Shown piece after piece: positions 16,791 to 23,997 of a stretch of DNA of 64,000 nt. The notes beneath the pieces are model-generated. The model was not told where the DNA came from. It saw only the letters and a list, made by a program, of their open reading frames with translations, and ran no database searches. The position numbers and the translations under genes are program-made. Origin of the DNA: Thioalkalivibrio sp. ALJ12. Its GTDB lineage: Bacteria; Pseudomonadota; Gammaproteobacteria; Ectothiorhodospirales; Ectothiorhodospiraceae. Every line of letters starts with the position of its first letter. The first letter of the stretch is position 1. The stretch spans positions 5,924 through 69,923 of the forward strand of contig NZ_KB899540.1 in NCBI RefSeq assembly GCF_000378305.1, read 5' to 3'.

Positions 16791-18266
16791 ATGACCGATT
16801 CAGATAATCCGCACACCCAGGCCATGACGCCTGGATCCGGCCGACGCCAATGGCTTGTGTGGCTGGCGATCGGGCTTGTGGCCACCATTGCCTATGTGGC
16901 CATGCCTTACGGCCACACTGCCGCGGCCTTGTATGTAGCGGCAAGCCTTGGCGCCGCCGCCGTGGTTGCGGCCTCGCTGTTTCGTGACCGGGGCCCCTGG
17001 TGCCGTTCGGCCTGGATCCTGATCGCGACCGCCCTGCTCCTCGGAGGTACCGGGCACCTGATCTGGTATGTCCTGGATCTGCAGGGCCTTGAGCCGTTTC
17101 CGGCGGCGCCGGACTTCCTGTACCTGGCGGTGTATCCGCTATTCATTGTCGCCCTGTGGCGACTGGGCGGCCCCACGGACCGGCACGATGGTGCCCTGGG
17201 CGACGCCCTGATCGTCGGCATCTCCGCGGCGGTGCTCGCCTGGGCGCTGCTGATCCAGCCCTATGTGTACGATCCGGAACTGACCAGCCTCCAGCTGCTG
17301 GTGTCGGCCGGCTACCCAGTGTTCGACCTGATGCTGCTGCCACTGGTACTGCGCCTGGTGTTTCGCTACAACACGCACATTGATGGCCAGCTGTTGCTGC
17401 TGCTCGGCGTTCTGGCCTATCTGAGCGCCGACCTGCTCTACGCCCATGGGAACTCCACCGGCTGGTATCAGCCCGGCGGACTGACCGATGCCGGCTGGCT
17501 GATCGCCTATACCCTGTTCGCCGCAGCCGCCTGGCACCCCTCGACCCAGGTAAATCCGGAGGACCGCACCGGCAGCCATGAGCTCTCCCGCCGCAGGCTC
17601 TACATCCTGGGTTCTGCGGCGGTACTGGTGCCGGGGATCATCCTGTTCACCGCCGGGGTGGATACCGACACGGTGCGCGTCGCCGCCGGTGCCTCCATCC
17701 TGATCTTCCTGCTGGTTCTGGTTCGCATGAGCGGCCTGATCCGGGAGACCCAACGCCAGGCCCAGGCGCTGGAGCAACTCTCGCGCACCGATCCTCTCAC
17801 CGGCGCGGCGAACCGCCGACAGCTGGAAACCGTTCTCGAGGAAGAACTTGCGCGTGCCCGGCGTCTGGACACACCGCTCACCCTAGCCTTCATCGATCTG
17901 GATTACTTCAAGCAGTACAACGACCAGCACGGCCACGCGCAGGGTGATCGCCTGTTGCGCGACCTGGTCGCCGCCTGGCATCAGGAACTGCGCCCCAGCG
18001 ACACGGTCGCCCGCTACGGGGGCGAGGAGTTTGTGGTGGTGCTCCCTCACACCGGTCCGGATCAGGCGCGCACGGTCATCGAGCGCCTCCGTCAGCGCAC
18101 CCCGAACCAGCAGACCTGCTCCGCTGGTATCGCCTTCGCCGAGCCGATGGAAACAGCGGAAGGCCTGCTCCGGCGCGCGGACCGGGCCTTGTACCGGGCC
18201 AAGGACGAGGGCCGCAACCAGTCGCGGTTCGCCACGCCGGACGACGCTGCGCCGGCCCCATCCTGA
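16791..18266 (+). CDS. Membrane diguanylate cyclase
   Basis: A 491-residue protein with an N-terminal membrane sensor of about eight or nine spans (residues 20-320; MASE-like, exact type not recognised) and a C-terminal GGDEF domain starting at DPLTGAANRR. The active site is GGEEF (VARYGGEEF), and RPSD five residues earlier is the inhibitory RxxD site, so an active, product-inhibited cyclase is expected. The ATG at 16791 is preceded by GGGGGAA; upstream in-frame codons overlap the operator region and are unlikely. It is divergent from the TetR-DsrE operon and might share its operator. Confidence 0.9.
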   Translation: MTDSDNPHTQAMTPGSGRRQWLVWLAIGLVATIAYVAMPYGHTAAALYVAASLGAAAVVAASLFRDRGPWCRSAWILIATALLLGGTGHLIWYVLDLQGLEPFPAAPDFLYLAVYPLFIVALWRLGGPTDRHDGALGDALIVGISAAVLAWALLIQPYVYDPELTSLQLLVSAGYPVFDLMLLPLVLRLVFRYNTHIDGQLLLLLGVLAYLSADLLYAHGNSTGWYQPGGLTDAGWLIAYTLFAAAAWHPSTQVNPEDRTGSHELSRRRLYILGSAAVLVPGIILFTAGVDTDTVRVAAGASILIFLLVLVRMSGLIRETQRQAQALEQLSRTDPLTGAANRRQLETVLEEELARARRLDTPLTLAFIDLDYFKQYNDQHGHAQGDRLLRDLVAAWHQELRPSDTVARYGGEEFVVVLPHTGPDQARTVIERLRQRTPNQQTCSAGIAFAEPMETAEGLLRRADRALYRAKDEGRNQSRFATPDDAAPAPS

Positions 18267-18354
18267 ACGTCGCCCGCCGCGCCAATCCCGCAAGGGCAAC
18301 GTCCGCCAAAAACACGATAGACAGACCCTAAACGCATTGGTTATAGTTCGCGCA

Positions 18355-18483
18355 CCCTCAGGGGAGTAGTCGCTCCGGCAGCGCCGGAGGCATGCGTCAA
18401 CATCCTTGGCCCTCGGGCCATGGCGTATGCAGCCCGTCCGAAGGCGCCCCGGTGCGCCTCCGACAAGCGGCCTGACGAGACCT
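18355..18483 (+). ncRNA. yybP-ykoY manganese riboswitch
   Basis: The leader of the next gene has the conserved parts of the yybP-ykoY aptamer: CAGGGGAGTAG at the 5' side, GCGTCAACATCCTTGGCC as the first metal-binding loop, and GACAAGCGGCCTGACGAGACC at the 3' side. GC-rich stems lie between them. This class senses Mn2+ and controls Mn exporters, and the gene downstream is a UPF0016 protein, a classic target. The expression platform (18484-18590) contains GC-rich pairing segments, including GCCCGTGGGCGGGC. Confidence 0.9.
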
Positions 18484-18590
18484 GTGGCATCGATATCCGC
18501 CTCGCGTGATCGCGAGGACAGCCCGTGGGCGGGCGGCGGATGGCGATGTCACCGGCTCTGCGTTGCGCCGCCCGCCCCGGAATTGCATTC

Positions 18591-19226
18591 ATGGAACTCT
18601 TTCTGCTGTCCATCGTGGCCGTGGCCATCGCGGAGATCGGCGACCGCTCGATGTTCCTGGCGGCCGTGTTCGGCATGCGCTGCCGCAGTGCCTGGGCCGT
18701 ATTCTGGGGTATGGCCACCGGCCTCTTCCTGAACCAGTTGTTGTCCGCCGTGGTCGGGATCTGGCTGTTCGCGGTGATTGCCACCGACTGGCACCTGTGG
18801 GTGGTCGGCGCGGCCTTCCTGATCATGGCGATCTGGGTCCTGTTCCCGGAGGACGAGGAAGACGAGCAGGCGCCCAAGGCGCGCAGCGCCTTCTTCGCCG
18901 CCGCGGTCGCCTTCTTCCTGTTCGAGATGCTGGACAAGACCCAGCTGGCGGTCGTCACCCTGGCCGGGGCCTCCGGCGCCCTGCTGCCCGTCGTACTGGG
19001 CGCCACCGTGGGCATTCTGCTGATCACCACCCCGGCCCTGATCCTGGGCAAGCGCTTTGCCGCGCGCATCCCCGCCGCGCCGATGCGCTTTGTCGCCTCC
19101 GGCATGTTCCTGCTGATCGGTCTGTGGACCTGGGCCGAGGCCGGTAACTGGATCCCCGATCTTGGCCTTCCGGACCTCTCGGGCTTCCTGATGCAGGCGG
19201 TCGAGAACCACCAGCAGGGGCAATAA
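18591..19226 (+). CDS. UPF0016/GDT1 family manganese exporter
   Basis: A 211-residue inner-membrane protein with six spans arranged as two repeats. Each repeat carries the family signature E-x-G-D-(K/R)-(S/T): AIAEIGDRSMF at about residue 14 and FEMLDKTQLA at about residue 114. UPF0016 (TMEM165/MneA-like) proteins export Mn2+ or exchange divalent cations for protons. The acidic loop FPEDEEDEQ lies between the repeats. Control by the Mn riboswitch directly upstream supports Mn efflux. Confidence 0.93.
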   Translation: MELFLLSIVAVAIAEIGDRSMFLAAVFGMRCRSAWAVFWGMATGLFLNQLLSAVVGIWLFAVIATDWHLWVVGAAFLIMAIWVLFPEDEEDEQAPKARSAFFAAAVAFFLFEMLDKTQLAVVTLAGASGALLPVVLGATVGILLITTPALILGKRFAARIPAAPMRFVASGMFLLIGLWTWAEAGNWIPDLGLPDLSGFLMQAVENHQQGQ

Positions 19227-19290
19227 CGCAAGGCTGCGCTCGCGGGAGGCCGAAATCTCCTGATCCCGCGGGTGCGCTCCGTTCGCCGCG

Positions 19291-20577
19291 TTATTGCATC
19301 AACTCGCGTACCGTGTCGATGACCTCCGGATCATCCCACTCAATGGCGCTGTTAACCGAATAGCGGATGCGCCCCTCGCGGTCGAGGATGAACGAGCTGG
19401 GGAAGGCGAATACCCGCCAGCCCGCCGCCACCCGGCCGTCGAAATCCATCAGCACCGGAAAGTCGACCTGCACCTCGTCCATGAACTCGGCGATGTGTTC
19501 CGCGCTTTCCTGGTAGTTGACCGAGACGATCTCGAAGCCCTCGCCCAGCTTCTCCGCCATGCGGTTCATCGACGGGATCTCGTGTACGCAGGGCGGACAC
19601 CAGGTCGCCCAGAAGTTCAGCAGGATCACGTCCCCGGCATAGTCGCTCAGGGACTGCTCGTCCCCCAGGTGATCCGTCAGCGTGAAGTCCTCCATCGGCG
19701 GGGTGTGATCGCGTTCCACCAGACCGCGGTGGGCCTCCACGGTCGACTCGCGCTCCGGGAGCGGACTTGCCGCGAGCGGGCGCGGCATGGTCGCCAGCAG
19801 GTTGCCCGCCCGACGTAGCTGACGCGCCAGCTGATCGGTAGCGGCGCGCTCCTCGGCACTGGGGTCGCCGCGACGCAGGTAGTAGAAGTCGCGCACCTCG
19901 GGGACCATCTGCACGAACACCGGGCTGCCGCCCCCGCGCAGGGCGCCGAGGATCTCGTCGAGATACCAGCGATAGACCCCCAGTTCCGGCTGCAGGATGA
20001 AGACCGGCAGGTTGGTGGCACGTGCCACGTCCACGTACTCGGCCGGCGCCCCGGCCACGGGTGTGTCGACCATCAAGTTGGGGGAGCCCAGCGTCGCGCC
20101 TATCAGGTAGGCGCTGCCGGGTTCGCCGAGCTGCCAGTGGCGCATGCCGCGCAGCGCGACGATCGACGGGCGTCCGGAGGCCACCACCATCACCTCCTTG
20201 CCCGTCTCGTGGTGCGCCTCCCGGATCAGTGCGGCCACGCCCTCACCATCCAGGCTGCGCATGCTCTCATTGGTACGGGGCAGGAAATACGCGTCCAGCA
20301 GGTCAACCATCCACACCTCGATACCCGAGGCGACCAGTTCGCGCGCCAGCCGATCATGGTTCTCGTGTTGCCCTGCCTGAGGCAGCAGCCACAGATACAG
20401 ACGCTGGCCCTCGGCCGGATACAACGTCACGTCGAAGGCGGCGCCGGAGTCGTCCGTGACCACCCGTGATTCGGGGTCGGCCTGGGCGGCTGCCGACCCC
20501 ATAAGCAACAACCAGCAGACCCATACCCAGAGGCTCGCACTCCGGAACCCACCCATCCTGCTTACTGTTGCCTTCAT
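19291..20577 (-). CDS. Periplasmic alpha/beta hydrolase-like domain fused to a TlpA thioredoxin
   Basis: A 428-residue exported protein (signal peptide about 12-32, ending AAAQA). Residues 40-280 resemble an alpha/beta hydrolase-like domain (QAGQHENHDRLARELVASGIEVWMVDLLDAYF; VMVVASGRPSIVALRG). Its nucleophile position is not a clear GxSxG. Residues 295-428 are a TlpA/ResA-type thioredoxin with the active site WCPPC (Cys327, Cys330) and the usual FPSSFILDREG cis-Pro region. It is probably a periplasmic disulfide reductase with an attached sensing or binding domain. The start at 20577 gives a proper signal peptide. The fusion is unusual. Confidence 0.8.
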   Translation of the reverse strand: MKATVSRMGGFRSASLWVWVCWLLLMGSAAAQADPESRVVTDDSGAAFDVTLYPAEGQRLYLWLLPQAGQHENHDRLARELVASGIEVWMVDLLDAYFLPRTNESMRSLDGEGVAALIREAHHETGKEVMVVASGRPSIVALRGMRHWQLGEPGSAYLIGATLGSPNLMVDTPVAGAPAEYVDVARATNLPVFILQPELGVYRWYLDEILGALRGGGSPVFVQMVPEVRDFYYLRRGDPSAEERAATDQLARQLRRAGNLLATMPRPLAASPLPERESTVEAHRGLVERDHTPPMEDFTLTDHLGDEQSLSDYAGDVILLNFWATWCPPCVHEIPSMNRMAEKLGEGFEIVSVNYQESAEHIAEFMDEVQVDFPVLMDFDGRVAAGWRVFAFPSSFILDREGRIRYSVNSAIEWDDPEVIDTVRELMQ

Positions 20578-20760
20578 GCAGCCACTGCCCTCATCAACAG
20601 CACCGGCCGAGCCGGCACCTGCTATGTTCAATATATCGCGCGCGTCGACCCGCATTGCCGCAACGGGAGGTGCGCATGCGCCGAGATCGGCCCTTGCTAC
20701 ACGGGATTTGTTCGTTTCTCGTATTCGGCCTGACCACGGTTCCGGGCGAACCCGGGGGCC

Positions 20761-20789
20761 GCTGACCGGGCACCGGCTGTCCGTATAAT
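20761..20789 (+). promoter_or_regulatory. Sigma-70 promoter of the Gcr-like gene
   Basis: A perfect TATAAT at 20784-20789 with GCTGAC 17 bases upstream. Transcription would start about 23 bases before the ATG at 20819, leaving room for the AGGGAG ribosome site. Confidence 0.65.
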
Positions 20790-20818
20790 GGGGACATTCC
20801 GATTGCGCAGGGAGCGTT

Positions 20819-22840
20819 ATGCAGACCCCGGACGATGCCGCACAGTTGCTGGACGCCCTGCAGGATGACAGTCCGTGCGATCTCGCCGAGACCCTGCGCC
20901 GTATCGTGGACTGGCTGCGCCCAGACAACCCCCGCAACGTCGCGCCGGTCATTGCCCGGATCGAGAGCCTGACGCTGGCGCTCCAGGAACAGCCCATGGT
21001 TCGCGAACGCCTGCGCGAACGTCTGGAGACCGGCCTGGAGGACGCCCGTCACCTGACGCTGTACACCGGCGTGGGGCTGTTCTCCCGCAAGGGCTTCTTC
21101 CGCGAGGCCGCGGAACTCCTGTACGAGCGCATCAATCCGCACCCGATGGACCGCGCGGATCTTCGGGACGTGCTCTACCACGTCTTCCACAACCCCGATG
21201 ACGCGATCTGGGTATCGGCGCTGCCGGACGATGCCTGGTCCCGGCTGCTCGGGGCGCTGGGCTGCCTGTCCGGCGAACACCCCGGCGTGCTGGACCGCGC
21301 CCGCAGCGAGACGCTCTACGCCCTGGAGATGCTCTCGATCTGGATCGCCGCCGAGGAACTGGAACCGGAGCTGCTGCGGCTGGATCCGTCGATTGCCGAG
21401 CGCAATTCCGCCTTCGTCGCGCAGGAGCGCGAGATCTCCGCCTATGTGCGCGACTACCGTGCCTGGCTGCAGGACCCCGGCCACGAGCGCATGGACGACG
21501 CCCATGCCCGCGTGCTGCTGGAACAGTGCGGGGATCAGATCCTGCGCCTGCGCCGGCGGGCGATCACGCATGGCAGCAGCCTGTCACTGACCCATCTGCT
21601 GGAGCGCCTGGACCAGACGCTGTCGCGCATCCACAAGCTGCTGGACCTGCTCGAGCCGCGCGAGGAGGCACACACACGCACCACCGCGGTGGGCGTGTTC
21701 CGCGAGCTGGTCACGGCCAGTGCCCGCCGCCACGGGCTGCGCGCGCTGTGGCAGGACAACATCCGGCTGGTCTCGCGCAGCATCACGCAGCATGTCTCCG
21801 ACACCGGCGAGCACTACATCACCCGTGATCGCGGCGAGTACCTGACGATGCTGCGCTCGGGCGCCGGTGCGGGCCTGATCATCGCCTTCATGGCGCTGAT
21901 CAAGATCCAGGTGGAATCCCTGGGCCTGTCCGAGGGCTGGAACGCCTTGTGGGTCAGCCTGAACTACGGTCTGGGCTTTGTGCTGATCCACATCCTGCAC
22001 TTCACCGTGGCGACAAAGCAGCCGGCGATGACCGCCGCGCGCCTCGCGGCCGCGATCGAGGAGAACGAACGCGGCACGGCCGACGCCTCGAAGCTTGCAG
22101 AGCTGCTGGTACGGGTGGGCCGCTCTCAGTTCGCGGCCGTGTTGGGCAATGTCGGCGTGGCACTCCCCACGGCCCTACTGATCGGAATCTTCGCGGCCTG
22201 GGGTTTCGGCACACCGATCCTGTCGGGCACCGAGACGGATTACCTGCTGGACGGCCTGCGCCCGATCCTGGGCCTGGCGCTGTTTTTCGCGGCCATCGCC
22301 GGGGTCTGGCTGTTCGTCTCTGGCCTGATCGCCGGGTTCTTCGACAACCGCTGCGCCTATCTCGACCTGCCCGGGCGCCTGCGCGAGCACCCGCTGCTGC
22401 AGCGGCTGCTGCCAACCACCACCCGTCACCGTCTCGCCGACTGGGTCGGATACAACTACGGCGCGGTGCTGGGCAATTTCCTGTTCGGCATGCTGCTCGG
22501 CATGACCGGCTTTGTCGGCTACCTGCTGAACCTGCCGCTGGACATCCAGCATGTGGCCTTCGCCTCCGCCAACCTCGGCTACGTGACCGCCAGCGAGTCG
22601 ATCGGCGTGTTCACCTTCCTGCTGTTCCTGGTGTTCGTGCTGCTGATCGGCGCGGTGAACCTGTGGGTCAGCTTCGGCCTGGCCCTGTACGTCGCCCTGC
22701 GTGCCCGCGGCGTCCGCATCGGGGCCTTCGACCGCGTGCTGAAGGCCTACGGCCGACACCTGCGCCGACACCCGACGCAATTCCTGCTCCCACCACGAGG
22801 TGGCGAGGCACAGGAAGGTGACGAGGCGCCGCCCAGGTGA
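20819..22840 (+). CDS. Gcr-family protein annotated as site-specific recombinase (membrane protein)
   Basis: A 673-residue protein of the Gcr family (COG4389). The N-terminal 340 residues are helical and soluble (LYTGVGLFSRKGFFREAAELLYERINPHP is typical). The rest has about seven membrane spans, starting at GAGAGLIIAFMALIK, with the family segment NYGLGFVLIHILHFTVATKQPAMTAARLA. Despite the traditional name there is no known recombinase catalytic motif, and the membrane spans argue for an envelope role. The function is unknown. AGGGAG precedes the ATG and a perfect TATAAT promoter lies upstream. The lipase gene follows after eight bases. Confidence 0.85.
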   Translation: MQTPDDAAQLLDALQDDSPCDLAETLRRIVDWLRPDNPRNVAPVIARIESLTLALQEQPMVRERLRERLETGLEDARHLTLYTGVGLFSRKGFFREAAELLYERINPHPMDRADLRDVLYHVFHNPDDAIWVSALPDDAWSRLLGALGCLSGEHPGVLDRARSETLYALEMLSIWIAAEELEPELLRLDPSIAERNSAFVAQEREISAYVRDYRAWLQDPGHERMDDAHARVLLEQCGDQILRLRRRAITHGSSLSLTHLLERLDQTLSRIHKLLDLLEPREEAHTRTTAVGVFRELVTASARRHGLRALWQDNIRLVSRSITQHVSDTGEHYITRDRGEYLTMLRSGAGAGLIIAFMALIKIQVESLGLSEGWNALWVSLNYGLGFVLIHILHFTVATKQPAMTAARLAAAIEENERGTADASKLAELLVRVGRSQFAAVLGNVGVALPTALLIGIFAAWGFGTPILSGTETDYLLDGLRPILGLALFFAAIAGVWLFVSGLIAGFFDNRCAYLDLPGRLREHPLLQRLLPTTTRHRLADWVGYNYGAVLGNFLFGMLLGMTGFVGYLLNLPLDIQHVAFASANLGYVTASESIGVFTFLLFLVFVLLIGAVNLWVSFGLALYVALRARGVRIGAFDRVLKAYGRHLRRHPTQFLLPPRGGEAQEGDEAPPR

Positions 22841-22847
22841 AGCCGGC

Positions 22848-23864
22848 ATGATGCGCGTCTGGTGGATCGTCCTCGCCGCCTTCTGGCTGGCCTCCTGTGC
22901 CGGCAGTCCGCCGCAGCCGGCCGTGGACGATGCCCCGGATGAACGCCCGGACGCCGAGGTGCTGGAAGCCGCAGACGGGACCCGCCTCCCGCTACACCGC
23001 TGGGGACCGGAAGAGCCCCGCCGGGTCGCCCTGGCCCTGCACGGCTTCAACGACCACGGCGGCAGCATGGCGGCCCTGGGCGAGGCCCTTGCCGAGCACG
23101 AGATCGCCGTCTACGCCTTTGATCAGCGCGGCTTTGGCGCCAACCGCGATATCGGCCGCTGGGCGGGCTATCAGACGATGGCCGAGGACGCACGCACCGG
23201 GCTGCGCATCCTCGCCGAGCGCTATCCCGACAACCCGCCCTACCTGATCGGCAAGAGCATGGGCGGGGCCGTGGCCCTGGTGGCCGCCACCGGCGAAGAC
23301 CCGCCGCCCATGCGCGGGACGGCGCTGATCAGCCCGGCCGTCTGGAGCCGCGATCAAATGCCCTGGTACCAGCGCTTCGGCCTCTGGGTTGGCGCCCGCA
23401 TTGCCCCCGGCATGCGCCTGACCGGCGAGATGGCGGCGGAATTCGATATCCGGCCCACCGACGACCCGGCGGTCCTGGAGCAGATGCGCGATGATCCGCT
23501 GGTCCTGCGCGATGCCCGCATCGACGCCCTGGACGGACTGACCACGCTGATGGGCCGCGCGCTGAGTGCCGGAGATGCTCTCCCCGCCCCAAGCCTGCTG
23601 CTCTACGGCGCGAAAGACGACCTCGTGCCACCCGGGCCTACGGCGGTGCTGGCCGAACACCTGGCCGCGACCGGCGACCCCGGCCACCGCATGGTGCTCT
23701 ATCCCGAGGGCTACCACATGCTCACGCGCTACACCCGTTCCGCGGACACCTTTGGCGATCTCGTTGCCTGGATGCTGGACCCCGAGCCCAACCTTCCCTC
23801 CGGCCACGAACGCGCGCCCGAGACCATGGTGCAGAACCTGCAAGAACTCAACACGCAACGCTGA
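22848..23864 (+). CDS. Lipoprotein alpha/beta hydrolase (monoacylglycerol lipase-like)
   Basis: A 338-residue lysophospholipase/monoglyceride lipase-type hydrolase. The N-terminus has a lipoprotein signal ending in the lipobox LASC, so the mature protein is lipid-anchored. Catalytic motifs are ALHGFNDHGGS (oxyanion region), GKSMGGA with Ser137, an Asp in AKDDLVPP and a His in EGYHML. The ATG at 22848 is favoured because it directly precedes the signal sequence; upstream in-frame codons overlap the Gcr-like gene. It probably cleaves acyl glycerols or lysolipids in the envelope. Confidence 0.88.
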   Translation: MMRVWWIVLAAFWLASCAGSPPQPAVDDAPDERPDAEVLEAADGTRLPLHRWGPEEPRRVALALHGFNDHGGSMAALGEALAEHEIAVYAFDQRGFGANRDIGRWAGYQTMAEDARTGLRILAERYPDNPPYLIGKSMGGAVALVAATGEDPPPMRGTALISPAVWSRDQMPWYQRFGLWVGARIAPGMRLTGEMAAEFDIRPTDDPAVLEQMRDDPLVLRDARIDALDGLTTLMGRALSAGDALPAPSLLLYGAKDDLVPPGPTAVLAEHLAATGDPGHRMVLYPEGYHMLTRYTRSADTFGDLVAWMLDPEPNLPSGHERAPETMVQNLQELNTQR

Positions 23865-23922
23865 TTCGCGCCGACCGGCCCACCCCGGCGAAAGGGCCAC
23901 AAAAGTTGCATCGCTTGCGCAT

Positions 23923-23936
23923 GTGATCCAGATCAA
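23923..23936. promoter_or_regulatory. FNR/ANR-like box
   Basis: GTGATCCAGATCAA matches the TTGAT-N4-ATCAA consensus with one mismatch. It lies 62 bases before the start of the haem-c GGDEF-EAL gene, a plausible position for oxygen- or NO-responsive control. Confidence 0.45.
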
Positions 23937-23997
23937 GATCCCGGGGCATGAGGTATCTAATACTCAGAGGCCTTTTGCCTGGACCCGCGAGGTCTTC

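Noticed and set aside
20819-22840. Mobile element because of the site-specific recombinase name
   Set aside because: The Gcr family is an integral membrane protein without a recombinase catalytic motif, and no element ends are visible.
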